Of a stretch of DNA of 64,000 nt, positions 1 to 7,921 are shown piece after piece. Position 1 is the first letter of the stretch; every line of letters starts with the position of its first letter. The notes beneath the pieces are model-generated. The model had not been told where the DNA came from and ran no database searches. It saw nothing but the letters and a program-made list of their open reading frames with translations. Source of the DNA: Brevundimonas diminuta (GTDB lineage: Bacteria > Pseudomonadota > Alphaproteobacteria > Caulobacterales > Caulobacteraceae); the NCBI RefSeq assembly GCF_022654015.1, contig NZ_CP073063.1:2108001-2172000 (forward strand), in the 5' to 3' direction. Made by a program: the position numbers and the translations under genes.

Positions 1-68
1 GCTCAGCCTGGTAGAGCACTGCGTTCGGGACGCAGGGGTCGGAGGTTCGAATCCTCTCACTCCGACCA
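1..68 (+). tRNA. tRNA-Pro (anticodon CGG), 5' end cut by the window edge
   Basis: The anticodon stem CTGCG/CGCAG encloses the seven-base loop TTCGGGA, so the anticodon is CGG and the tRNA reads the proline codon CCG. The T arm (GGAGG, TTCGAAT loop, CCTCT-type 3' strand) and a template-encoded CCA at 66-68 are present. The first acceptor-stem bases lie outside the window. Confidence 0.93.
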
Positions 69-97
69 TCTTCTCTTCAGAATATTTGACGATGCGA

Positions 98-117
98 CAG
101 CGGGTCTTCGCCCGCTG
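98..117. terminator. hairpin between tRNA-Pro and ilvC 3' end
   Basis: CAGCGGG (98-104) pairs with CCCGCTG (111-117) across a six-base loop. It lies just beyond the ilvC stop codon and 30 bases after the tRNA. There is no clear U-tract on either strand, so it is only a candidate terminator. Confidence 0.3.
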
Positions 118-128
118 CCAGAGCCGCG

Positions 129-1175
129 TCAGTCGTCGTTCGCCGCCGTCTCCATCGCCTGGCGCGCGACCGCATTCAAATGCGCTCCAACCGACTCGAT
201 GGTTCTTGAGCCCAGCGCCTTTCGGCGCGCGGTCAGATCGAGCGATCCGGCGTCGTAGTCGGCCATTAGACGCCGCACGAACGCCCCGCCTTGAACCTCC
301 GCCAACACCTGATCCATTGCCTGGCGAGCCTCGGCTCCGATGATGCGCGGTCCGGTCAGATAGGCCCCGTATTCCGCGGTGTTCGAAATCTTGGCGAATG
401 CGCCCGCGATGCCGCGTTCGTACATCAGGTCGGTCACCAGCTTGGTCTCATAGAAGCATTCGAACCACGCAACCTCGGGCGGATAGCCGGCGTTGACCAG
501 CTTCGTGAAGGCCGCGTCGATCAGTTCGGCGATGCCGCCGCATAGAACCACCTGTTCGCCAAACAGGTCGCTTTCGCACTCGTCCCGCATCGTCGTTTCC
601 AGAATGCCTTTTCGCCCGCATCCTAGCGCCGCCGCATAGGACAGGCCCAAGGCATGCGCACCGGCGGTTGCGTCCTGCTGCACACCGAACAGGCAGAAGA
701 CCCCCTCTCCGGCTTCGTACAGATCGCGGATACGCGGCCCGATCCCCTTGGGCGAGGCCAGGATGACGTCCAGATCCGCGCGCGGTTCGACCAGCCCGAA
801 TCGCACCGACAGGCCGTGGGCGAAGACCAGGGCCGCGCCCGGCCGCACGTTCGGCTCCAGTTCGTCGCGCCACAGATCGCGATGCGCCTCGTCAGACGTC
901 ATGACGGCGACCACGTCGGCGCCCGACGCGGCCTGCGCGGCCGTCATCACCACGAATCCGTCGGCGCGCGCCAGGTCGCGTGTTCTGGAGTCGGCCTTCA
1001 GACCCACCACGATGTCGGTCACGCCCGAATCGCGCAGATTTAGCGCATGGGTGCGGCCCTGGCTGCCGTAACCGATCATGGCCACGCGCTTGCCGCGGAT
1101 GATCGAAAGGTCGCAGTCGCGGTCATGGAAGACGGGCAGCGGATTAGGTAGGGTCTGGGTCATGGCCATCTTCAT
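129..1175 (-). CDS. ilvC: ketol-acid reductoisomerase (divergent class I)
   Basis: Class I KARI of about 348 residues, the isomeroreductase step of valine, leucine and isoleucine synthesis (NADPH and Mg2+ dependent). The Rossmann motif GYGSQG lies near residue 40. The C-terminal knotted domain keeps the metal and substrate residues of the family: DLFGEQ, FEC followed by FYE, and ISNTAEYG. The usual KGPGHTVR loop reads KGIGPRIR, which marks a divergent member. I chose the ATG at 1175 because GGAGG sits eight bases upstream; nearby ATGs at 1169 and 1163 are alternatives. All three starts fall inside or at the 5' end of the divergent DUF924 gene (start 1162). No other ilv gene is in view, so it may be a paralogue. 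Confidence 0.9.
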   Translation of the reverse strand: MKMAMTQTLPNPLPVFHDRDCDLSIIRGKRVAMIGYGSQGRTHALNLRDSGVTDIVVGLKADSRTRDLARADGFVVMTAAQAASGADVVAVMTSDEAHRDLWRDELEPNVRPGAALVFAHGLSVRFGLVEPRADLDVILASPKGIGPRIRDLYEAGEGVFCLFGVQQDATAGAHALGLSYAAALGCGRKGILETTMRDECESDLFGEQVVLCGGIAELIDAAFTKLVNAGYPPEVAWFECFYETKLVTDLMYERGIAGAFAKISNTAEYGAYLTGPRIIGAEARQAMDQVLAEVQGGAFVRRLMADYDAGSLDLTARRKALGSRTIESVGAHLNAVARQAMETAANDD

Positions 1176-1707
1176 AACCCCTTCCTCCGTCGTCGCCTTC
1201 TGGAAAGAGGCTGGGCTCGAAAAGTGGTTCGCCAAGGACGAGGCGTTCGACGCCGATTTCCGGGATCGCGGTCGCGCGGTCCACTGGGCCGCCGCGCGCC
1301 GCGAACTGGACGGTTGGATGGACACGGCCGAGGGCGCCCTGGCGCTGCTGATCCTGCTGGACCAGTATCCCCGAAACAGTTTTCGCGGCACGGCGCACCA
1401 GTTCGCCACCGACCCGCTCGCCCTGATGTTTGCAAACCAAGCCGTGGCCCGCGATCTGCATCTGGCGGTCGAGCCGGCGCTGAAGAACTTCCTGCTGCTG
1501 CCCTTCGAACATTCCGAACGGATCGAGGATCAGGACCGCTACATGACCTTGGTCGCCGGCGATGAAGAGCTGGAGAAATGGGGCAAGCTGCACCGCGACA
1601 TCATCGTCCGCTTCGGCCGCTTCCCCCACCGCAACGCCGCACTAGGCCGCCAGACGACGCCTGAAGAACAGGCCTTCCTCGACGAAGGCGGTTTCGGCGG
1701 CGGCTGA
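1162..1707 (+). CDS. DUF924 family protein
   Basis: A 181-residue all-helical protein of the DUF924 family, whose biochemical function is not established. Recognisable features are FW near residue 13, KWFAKDEAFD, LALLILLDQYPRNSFRGTAHQFATD in the middle, and FLLLPFEHSE followed by HRDIIVRFGRFPHRN near the C-terminus. The ATG at 1162 is the only good start in the conserved N-terminal region; the preceding AGGTAGGG is a weak ribosome site. Its first codons overlap the 5' end of ilvC on the other strand, so each gene's expression signals lie in the other's coding sequence. Confidence 0.85.
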   Translation: MAIFITPSSVVAFWKEAGLEKWFAKDEAFDADFRDRGRAVHWAAARRELDGWMDTAEGALALLILLDQYPRNSFRGTAHQFATDPLALMFANQAVARDLHLAVEPALKNFLLLPFEHSERIEDQDRYMTLVAGDEELEKWGKLHRDIIVRFGRFPHRNAALGRQTTPEEQAFLDEGGFGGG

Positions 1708-1782
1708 TTCGATCCACAACGATCAGATAGCGAGCGGCGACGGCCGATTGGCGAAAGACCGATTCGGGTGGAAGCTGATGCC

Positions 1783-2640
1783 ATGAACGCTCAGGTCGCC
1801 ATCGCTGAACTTCAGGCTCACATCGCCGCGGCGCCGGCCGATCATCCCGAGCGGCAGTATCTGAACCTGCTGCGAGACATCCTCGACAATGGCGTCCGTC
1901 GCGACGATCGCACCGGCACCGGCACCCTGGGCGTCTTCGGCCGCCAGATGCGGTTCGATCTGTCCAAGGGCTTTCCGGTCCTGACGACCAAGAAGCTGCA
2001 TCTGCGGTCGATCATCGTCGAACTGCTGTGGTTCCTGCGTGGCGAGACCAACATCGCCTATCTGAAGGACAATGGCGTTCGCATCTGGGACGAATGGGCC
2101 GACGCCGAGGGCGAGTTGGGTCCGGTCTATGGCAAGCAATGGCGGTCCTGGACTGCGCCGGATGGCCGCGTGATCGACCAGATCGAGAAGCTGGTTCATG
2201 GGCTGAAAACCAATCCCAACAGCCGTCGCCACATCGTCACCGCCTGGAATCCCGCCGATGTCGACGACATGGCCCTGCCGCCTTGCCACTGCCTATTCCA
2301 GTTCTTCGTCGCCGACGGCAAACTGAGCTGCCAGTTGTATCAGCGCAGCGCCGACGTCTTCCTGGGCGTGCCGTTCAACATCGCCTCCTACGCCCTGCTG
2401 ACGATGATGCTGGCCCAGGTTGTGGGGCTGGAGCCGGGCGACTTTGTCCACACCTTCGGCGACGCCCACCTGTATCTGAACCATCTCGAACAGGCCGAGC
2501 TTCAGCTGACCCGCGAGCCCCTGCCCCTGCCCGTCATGCAGATCGCGCCCAAGACCGACCTGTTCGCCTTTGACCTCTCGGACTTCACCCTCGAGGGCTA
2601 TGAAGCCTGGCCGCACATCAAGGCCGCCGTCGCCGTTTAA
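1783..2640 (+). CDS. thyA: thymidylate synthase
   Basis: Folate-dependent thymidylate synthase of about 285 residues, converting dUMP and methylene-tetrahydrofolate to dTMP and dihydrofolate. The N-terminal DDRTGTGT phosphate-binding loop, the catalytic cysteine in [10 protein letters not shown] (about residue 168), [20 protein letters not shown] and the dUMP-binding HLYLNHLEQ motif are present. The ATG at 1783 fits the family N-terminus; a GTG at 1768 would add five residues. The dihydrofolate made here is recycled by folA, encoded two genes downstream on the same strand. Confidence 0.96.
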   Translation: MNAQVAIAELQAHIAAAPADHPERQYLNLLRDILDNGVRRDDRTGTGTLGVFGRQMRFDLSKGFPVLTTKKLHLRSIIVELLWFLRGETNIAYLKDNGVRIWDEWADAEGELGPVYGKQWRSWTAPDGRVIDQIEKLVHGLKTNPNSRRHIVTAWNPADVDDMALPPCHCLFQFFVADGKLSCQLYQRSADVFLGVPFNIASYALLTMMLAQVVGLEPGDFVHTFGDAHLYLNHLEQAELQLTREPLPLPVMQIAPKTDLFAFDLSDFTLEGYEAWPHIKAAVAV

Positions 2641-2651
2641 GGTCATTCACG

Positions 2652-3506
2652 ATGATCCGCGCTTTCTCTCTTGGTCTCATTCTGCTCGCGACGCCGGCAG
2701 CGTCAGCCATCGCTCAGCCGATCTCATCCGCTGTTGAAGCCGCCGAGATCACACCGGTACAAATCAGCGTGCCGGCGCCAGACGGTCGGGCCATCCCGAT
2801 CAGCATCTGGACCGCCCCGGTCGAACGCGGCGTGGTGGTGTTCAGCCACGGCTATAACGGCTCGCCGACGGCCTATGCCCGCATTTTGTCGGCCTGGGCG
2901 ACGCATGGATTCACGGTAATCGCACCGCTGCACGTCGACTCTCTGCGCCATCCCGAACATGAAAAATATGACAATCGCGCCGCCTTCACGACCAGGCTGA
3001 TCGACCTGGGCGTCGCACGCGGCATCGCCGCTCATGCGCATTCGGACAAGCCGCTGATCGTGGCGGGGCATTCGTTCGGCTCTCTGATGTCCGTGATCGA
3101 GGGCGGCGCCGTCACGGCTGCCGGGCCCGCAGGCGACCCGGCGATAAAAGGCGTAATCGCCTTTTCCTCGACCGGCTCCATCCCCGGCCTCGTCACCTCC
3201 GACAGCTACCGCACGCTTGACCGTCCGCTGTTGCTGATCACCGGCGATCAGGATCTGGTGCCCGGCTTCGTCAGCGATTGGCGCGATCATCGCGCGCCGT
3301 TCGACAACAGTCCTGCCGGCGACAAAACTCTCATGATCTTCGCGGGCGCAGACCACCAGCTGCCGGGGACAGCGCAAGGCGAGCAGTTTGATCAGATCAT
3401 CCGGACGTCGGAGAATTTCCTCGACGCCTATGCGCTGAACGACGCCGAGGCCCGGTCGCGCCTTCAGGCCTTCGCGGCGGATGGCGTCAGCGTCGAGCGT
3501 CGCTGA
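2652..3506 (+). CDS. secreted alpha/beta hydrolase
   Basis: A 284-residue exported hydrolase. Residues 1-22 form a signal peptide ending ASAIAQ. FSHGYNG supplies an oxyanion-hole region, GHSFG near residue 140 is the nucleophile elbow, TGDQD holds the probable acid residue, and GADHQLPG holds the probable catalytic histidine. It resembles the dienelactone hydrolase and platelet-activating-factor acetylhydrolase-like families, but the substrate cannot be told from sequence. It follows thyA by 11 bases and is followed four bases later by the MazG-like gene, so the three genes are probably co-transcribed although this exported enzyme has no obvious link to thymidylate. Confidence 0.8.
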   Translation: MIRAFSLGLILLATPAASAIAQPISSAVEAAEITPVQISVPAPDGRAIPISIWTAPVERGVVVFSHGYNGSPTAYARILSAWATHGFTVIAPLHVDSLRHPEHEKYDNRAAFTTRLIDLGVARGIAAHAHSDKPLIVAGHSFGSLMSVIEGGAVTAAGPAGDPAIKGVIAFSSTGSIPGLVTSDSYRTLDRPLLLITGDQDLVPGFVSDWRDHRAPFDNSPAGDKTLMIFAGADHQLPGTAQGEQFDQIIRTSENFLDAYALNDAEARSRLQAFAADGVSVERR

Positions 3507-3510
3507 ACGG

Positions 3511-3810
3511 ATGGATTTGCGCGATCTGTCCGCGTCGGTGATTCGCATCTCCGACATCTACGCCGCCGAACACAATATCGACCGCGACCGCGACTGGGCC
3601 CTGCTCAAGCTTCAGGAAGAGCTTGGCGAACTGACCGCCGAGCATTTGCGTCTGACCAGCCGCGCACGAGGCGCGCCTGACGCCCTGGCGCTGGGTGACG
3701 AGGCGGCGGATGTGCTGGGGATGCTGCTGATCTACTGCGCGCGGGCGGGTGTCGATCTGGATCAGGCCATGCAGCGCAAATGGCTGAAGTGGCTGGAGCC
3801 GAATGTATGA
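3511..3810 (+). CDS. MazG-like nucleotide pyrophosphohydrolase
   Basis: A small 99-residue all-alpha NTP pyrophosphatase-type protein. It has the MazG-like metal-binding helices: EELGE in LLKLQEELGELTAEH (about residues 33-47) and DEAAD in LGDEAADVLGMLL (about 64-76). Members of this superfamily hydrolyse non-canonical or excess nucleoside triphosphates; the exact substrate is unknown. The ATG at 3511 lies four bases after the preceding stop, and its own stop overlaps the folA start as ATGA. Its place between thyA and folA suggests a role in pyrimidine or folate-linked nucleotide pools. A full-length MazG is encoded separately at 36251-37045. Confidence 0.75.
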   Translation: MDLRDLSASVIRISDIYAAEHNIDRDRDWALLKLQEELGELTAEHLRLTSRARGAPDALALGDEAADVLGMLLIYCARAGVDLDQAMQRKWLKWLEPNV

Positions 3811-4334
3811 CCGTTCCTATCATCGCATTGGTCGTCGCCCGCGGTCACAACGGCGTCATCGGCCGCGACGGCGACCTGCCCTGGCGGCTGCGCTCGGACC
3901 TGCAAAGGTTCAAGGCCATCACCGTGGGCAAGCCCTGCCTGATGGGTCGAAAGACCTGGGAGAGCCTGCCGTTGAAGCCTCTGCCGGGTCGGCTGAACAT
4001 CGTGCTGACGCGTGACGAGTCCTACGAAAGCGACGGCATGTCGAAGGGAGCGCTGGTCTGCGCCACCCTGGACGAGGCCATCGAGATCGGGCGCGAAACG
4101 GCCGAGGACGATGGTGCCGAGGAGATCTGCATAATCGGCGGCACAGCCCTGTTTGAGGCGGCCCTGCCCCGCGCCAAACGCCTCTACATCACCGAGGTCG
4201 AGGCCTCGCCCGAAGGCGACGCCGTCTTTCCGCCATTCGACGAAACCGTATGGGTCGAGGTATCTTCAGAATCGCACCCGGCGGGCGAGAAGGACGACCA
4301 CGCCTTCACCTTTCGCGTGCTGGAACGCCGCTAG
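3807..4334 (+). CDS. folA: dihydrofolate reductase
   Basis: A 175-residue dihydrofolate reductase reducing dihydrofolate to tetrahydrofolate with NADPH. Features in order are GHNGVIGRDGDLPWRL (Met20-loop equivalent), SDLQRFK with the acidic active-site residue, GRKTWESLPLKPLPGR for NADPH binding, and IIGGTALFEAALP. The ATG at 3807 overlaps the stop of the MazG-like gene (ATGA), implying translational coupling. It completes the thymidylate cycle with thyA. Confidence 0.95.
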   Translation: MTVPIIALVVARGHNGVIGRDGDLPWRLRSDLQRFKAITVGKPCLMGRKTWESLPLKPLPGRLNIVLTRDESYESDGMSKGALVCATLDEAIEIGRETAEDDGAEEICIIGGTALFEAALPRAKRLYITEVEASPEGDAVFPPFDETVWVEVSSESHPAGEKDDHAFTFRVLERR

Positions 4335-4343
4335 GAGACACTG

Positions 4344-4664
4344 ATGTACGTCACGACGACCAACGACCTGCCCGGCTTTCGCGTCACCCGCCACATCGGC
4401 CTGGTGCGCGGCGTCACGGTCCGCTCTCGCAACGCCATTTCCGACGCCATAGGCGGGGTCCAGTCCATGCTGGGCGGCCGCGTCGGCGCCTATGTTAAGC
4501 TGGCTGAGGCCGGGCGTCAGGAAGCCTATGACGAACTGGTCAAACACGCCCAGGCCCACGGCGCCAACGCCATCCTGGCCGTCCGCTATGACGCGACGGA
4601 GATCATGCCGGGCGTGACCGAGGTGTTGTGCTACGGCACGGGCGTGATCGTCGAGCCGGCGTAA
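4344..4664 (+). CDS. YbjQ family protein (UPF0145)
   Basis: A 106-residue YbjQ/UPF0145 protein. The family consensus is visible as TTTNDLPGFRVTRHIGLVRGVTVRSRN at the N-terminus and AHGANAILAVRYDATEI near residue 75. Members form small oligomers and are sometimes called heavy-metal-binding, but the function is not settled. GGAGA sits just upstream of the ATG. Its stop codon lies in the loop of a strong hairpin. Confidence 0.85.
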   Translation: MYVTTTNDLPGFRVTRHIGLVRGVTVRSRNAISDAIGGVQSMLGGRVGAYVKLAEAGRQEAYDELVKHAQAHGANAILAVRYDATEIMPGVTEVLCYGTGVIVEPA

Positions 4665-4678
4665 CCGGCTCGACGTTT
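4649..4678 (+). terminator. rho-independent terminator overlapping ybjQ stop
   Basis: An 11-bp perfect stem (4649-4659 with 4665-4675) has the five-base loop CGTAA, in which the TAA is the stop codon of the YbjQ gene, and is followed by TTT. It would end the thyA-to-ybjQ transcript and separates it from the convergent oxidoreductase gene. Confidence 0.65.
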
Positions 4679-4683
4679 CCCGA

Positions 4684-5781
4684 TCAGGACAGGGTCATCA
4701 GGTCCGAACGCTCGAAGTTGCGCAGTTCATCTTCGCGGCCGTCGCGGATCTTGGCGACCCACTGAGGGTCGGCCAGCAGCGCCCGGCCGACGGCGACCAG
4801 ATCGAACTCCTCGTTCTCCAGACGGCGCAACAAACCGTCCAGCGAAGCGGGCTTTGAACCTTCCCCGCCGAAGGCCGCGATGAACTCGCCGTCCAGGCCC
4901 ACGGACCCAACGGTGATCGTGGGCTTGCCCATCAACTTCTTGGTCCAGCCGGCGAAGTTCAGGTCCGAGCCTTCGAACTCAGGCTCCCAGAAACGGCGCT
5001 GCGAGCAGTGGAAGACGTCGACGCCGGCGTCGGACAGCGGGGTCAGCCACTCGACCATCTGTTCCGGCGTCTCGGCGATGCGGGCCGTGTAATCCTGAAG
5101 CTTCCATTGCGACAGGCGCAGGATGACGGGAATGTCGTCGCCGACGCCCTCACGCACCGCCTTCACGACCTCGGCGCCGAAGCGGGCGCGGTCGGCGATG
5201 GTCGGTCCGCCCCAGCGGTCCTCGCGCGCATTAAGGCCGCTCCAGAAAAACTGGTCGATCAGATAGCCATGGGCGCCATGGATTTCGACGGCGTCGAAGC
5301 CGAGCTCGCGAGCCGCGCGGGCCGACCGGCCGAAAGCGGCGATGGTGTCGGCGACATCCTCCTCCGTCATCGGCTCCAGTTTGGTCTTGCCCGGCATGGT
5401 CATGCCCGACGGGCTGTCCACCTTGCCCAGCGGCGCCCAGTCATCGCCGCGTCCCCGCGCCGAGCCCACGTGCCAGATCTGCGGCGCGATCAGGCCGCCA
5501 GCGGCATGAACCTCTTCCACCACGGACTTCCACTCCGGCAGCGCTTCGCCGTGGAAGACGGGAACATTGGCGTCGTTGCGCGCCGCCGGCCGCTCGACAA
5601 CCGTGCCCTCGGTCACGATCAGTCCCACCCCGCCCTCGGCGCGACGACGATAATAGGCGGCGACATCGGAGGTCGGGATGCCATTCGGCGAGAAGGACCG
5701 CGTCATGGGCGCCATGACGATGCGGTTCGGCAGGGTCAACCCCTTGATCGTGAAAGGACTGAACAGGGCATCGAGGCTCAT
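4684..5781 (-). CDS. NADH:flavin oxidoreductase (Old Yellow Enzyme family)
   Basis: A 365-residue FMN-dependent TIM-barrel oxidoreductase of the Old Yellow Enzyme family, which reduces activated alkenes such as enones or nitro compounds. The N-terminus is typical: LFSPFTIKGLTLPNRIVMAPMTRS. The active-site segment EIHGAHGYLIDQFFW has the paired histidines that hold the substrate, NAREDRWGG follows, and GRALLADPQW near the C-terminus binds flavin phosphate. The ATG at 5781 has GGAGA three to seven bases upstream, so the longer open frame is not coding. The physiological substrate is unknown. Confidence 0.9.
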   Translation of the reverse strand: MSLDALFSPFTIKGLTLPNRIVMAPMTRSFSPNGIPTSDVAAYYRRRAEGGVGLIVTEGTVVERPAARNDANVPVFHGEALPEWKSVVEEVHAAGGLIAPQIWHVGSARGRGDDWAPLGKVDSPSGMTMPGKTKLEPMTEEDVADTIAAFGRSARAARELGFDAVEIHGAHGYLIDQFFWSGLNAREDRWGGPTIADRARFGAEVVKAVREGVGDDIPVILRLSQWKLQDYTARIAETPEQMVEWLTPLSDAGVDVFHCSQRRFWEPEFEGSDLNFAGWTKKLMGKPTITVGSVGLDGEFIAAFGGEGSKPASLDGLLRRLENEEFDLVAVGRALLADPQWVAKIRDGREDELRNFERSDLMTLS

Positions 5782-5857
5782 GGGATCTCCTTGGGTATCT
5801 GTAGCACCCAAGGTGGCGAACAGAGTTGCGTTTGAAAACCCCTTGGCCCCGCTTTTT

Positions 5858-6925
5858 CTAAAGCCCAAGCGCCGCCGAGACGCGCGCGGCGATTTCGGCG
5901 AAGCGGCCGGCGATATCGCCCTGCGGATCGGTTGCGACAGGCGGTCGTCCGGCATCGCCGCCCTCTCTTAAGGCGGCGTCCAGCGGCAAGGCCCCCAAAA
6001 ACGGGATGGATAGACGCTCAGCCTCGGCCCTCCCCCCGCCGTCACCAAAGACGGGTCCGCTCATGTTCTCGATCAGGCCAAACGTCGGGACATTGACACG
6101 CTGGAACAGGGTGTGGGCACGTCGCGCATCGGCCAGAGCGACTTCCTGCGGCGTCGAAACGATTACCGCTCCATCCAGCGGCGTCTTCTGGATCAGGGTC
6201 AGCTGGACGTCGCCCGTGCCCGGCGGCAGATCGACCACCAACACGTCCAGCGACGCAACAGCAGTCCCCCAACGCGTCTGGGTCAGCATCTGTGTGATGG
6301 CCTGCGACGCCATGGGTCCGCGCCAGATCATGGCGTCGTCCATCTTGGTCAACAGGCCGACCGACATGGCCTTCAGCCCGTAGGCGACGTGCGGCACGAT
6401 GGCGCCGTCCTCGTAGGCGGGTTGGCCGCTGATGCCCAGCATGGTCGGCAGCGACGGCCCATACACATCGGCGTCGAGAATGCCGACCGAAAGCCCGCGC
6501 GACGAAAGCGCAGCGGCCAAGTTTACGGCGACCGTGGACTTGCCCACTCCGCCCTTGCCGCTGGCGACGGCCAGGACGCGGCGGACATGGGGGGGACGAT
6601 CTGTGGGGACCGGCGCCTTGGCGCGGCCCTGATCAACCGCCGCCTTGGAAAGGCCCACCGTGCGCGGCGCAGCAGCAGGCTTGGTCTCGGCAGTCAGAAT
6701 GACCGAGACGCGCACCATGCCGGGAATGGCCTTCAGCGCGGCCTCCGCTGCGTCACGAACCGGCGCGTAGGCGGCCGCCTGGCTGCTATCGACTTCCAGA
6801 GCAAACCCCGCGCGATCCTCAGTCACGACCAGACCCTGAATCAGACCGGCGGCGACCAGCCCCTGGCCGGAAACCGGATCGATGACGGCGTCGAGGGCGG
6901 CGATGACGGCGGTGCGTTCGACCAA
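5858..6925 (-). CDS. mrp: iron-sulfur cluster carrier, Mrp/ApbC family
   Basis: About 355 residues with an N-terminal MIP18/DUF59 domain (ALDAVIDPVSGQGLVAAGLI) and a C-terminal P-loop ATPase (ASGKGGVGKSTVAVNLA with the deviant Walker A motif, then DADVYGPSLP, DLPPGTGD and ENMSG). Mrp/ApbC proteins bind and transfer Fe-S clusters in the cytoplasm. No ATG precedes the conserved region. I favour TTG at 6925, because GGAG sits six bases upstream; TTG at 6937 is the alternative. It is divergent from miaA, whose start lies only 26 bases away, so the shared promoter space is minimal. Confidence 0.9.
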   Translation of the reverse strand: MVERTAVIAALDAVIDPVSGQGLVAAGLIQGLVVTEDRAGFALEVDSSQAAAYAPVRDAAEAALKAIPGMVRVSVILTAETKPAAAPRTVGLSKAAVDQGRAKAPVPTDRPPHVRRVLAVASGKGGVGKSTVAVNLAAALSSRGLSVGILDADVYGPSLPTMLGISGQPAYEDGAIVPHVAYGLKAMSVGLLTKMDDAMIWRGPMASQAITQMLTQTRWGTAVASLDVLVVDLPPGTGDVQLTLIQKTPLDGAVIVSTPQEVALADARRAHTLFQRVNVPTFGLIENMSGPVFGDGGGRAEAERLSIPFLGALPLDAALREGGDAGRPPVATDPQGDIAGRFAEIAARVSAALGL

Positions 6926-6951
6926 GGCGGTCTCCAAGGGACTTGCAGGCG

Positions 6952-7872
6952 ATGATGCGCGCGTTCTATCGCCCTCGAACCCGTCCCGCGAGCCACGATT
7001 TGTCCCAGCCGCCCCCAATCACCCTGATCGCCGGCCCGACCGCCTCGGGCAAATCGGCGCTGGCGTTGAAGATGGCGCGCGAAACGGGCGCGGTGATCAT
7101 CAACGCCGACAGCCAGCAGCTTTACGCCGACCTGCGCATCCTGACGGCCCGCCCGTCGATTGAAGATGAAGCGCAGGCCGATCATCGACTGTATGGCGTC
7201 GCCGACGCGGGGGACGCCTGGTCCGTGGGACGCTGGAGCCGCGCTGTCATGGCGTTGCTCGACGACATCCGTGACCAAGGCCGGCCTGCCATTCTGGTGG
7301 GCGGGACCGGCCTCTATTTCACCAGCCTGACACGCGGCCTGGCCAATATTCCTGCGGTGCCAAGCGCGGTGCGCGATCAGATGGATGCCGACTTCACGGC
7401 GCTCGGCGAGTCAGCTTTCCGCACGCGCCTAGCTCAGGTCGATCCCGAGGCGGCGCAAGCCATCGAACAGGGAGACCGCCAGCGACTGGTGCGAGCCATG
7501 AGCGTCTTCATCGCCAGCGGCCGCGCGTTGAGCGCCTGGAAGGCCAACACTCAACCCTTGTTGGCGCCGGGGTCATGGACCGGGTGGGTCAGGGAGCCCG
7601 AGCGTCAGCAACTCTATGCAAACTGCGACCAGCGCGTGGACCTGATGATCGATCAGGGAGCGATAGATGAAGTTCAAGCGCTTGTGGACCGTGGCTTGAG
7701 CCCCGCCCTGCCCGCCATGAAGGCGGTCGGAGTCAGAGAACTGGCCGCCTATCTGTCCGGTGATCTGGCGCGCGACGACGCGATCGCCGCTCTGAAACAA
7801 GCCACCCGCAACTACGCCAAACGTCAGTTGACGTGGTTTCGAAACCAGACGCCGGACTGGCGCCGCGCCTGA
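6952..7872 (+). CDS. miaA: tRNA dimethylallyltransferase
   Basis: A 306-residue MiaA, transferring the dimethylallyl group to A37 of tRNAs reading UNN codons. The P-loop GPTASGKS (about residues 26-33), INADSQQLY for tRNA recognition, GGTGLYF and the C-terminal KQATRNYAKRQLTWFRNQ are diagnostic. The ATG pair at 6952 and 6955 gives the likely start; a TTG at 6943 is possible. The permuted ssrA gene follows directly on the same strand. Confidence 0.95.
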   Translation: MMRAFYRPRTRPASHDLSQPPPITLIAGPTASGKSALALKMARETGAVIINADSQQLYADLRILTARPSIEDEAQADHRLYGVADAGDAWSVGRWSRAVMALLDDIRDQGRPAILVGGTGLYFTSLTRGLANIPAVPSAVRDQMDADFTALGESAFRTRLAQVDPEAAQAIEQGDRQRLVRAMSVFIASGRALSAWKANTQPLLAPGSWTGWVREPERQQLYANCDQRVDLMIDQGAIDEVQALVDRGLSPALPAMKAVGVRELAAYLSGDLARDDAIAALKQATRNYAKRQLTWFRNQTPDWRRA

Positions 7873-7921
7873 GTGCAATCCGGCGCTTGGAATGCCTCAC
7901 AGCTGCGCCTATATTCGTCAT

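Noticed and set aside
1176..1409. N-terminal extension of ilvC by 78 codons
   Set aside because: The extension is serine/arginine-rich, unlike any KARI, and overlaps conserved DUF924 sequence; a ribosome site supports the ATG at 1175.
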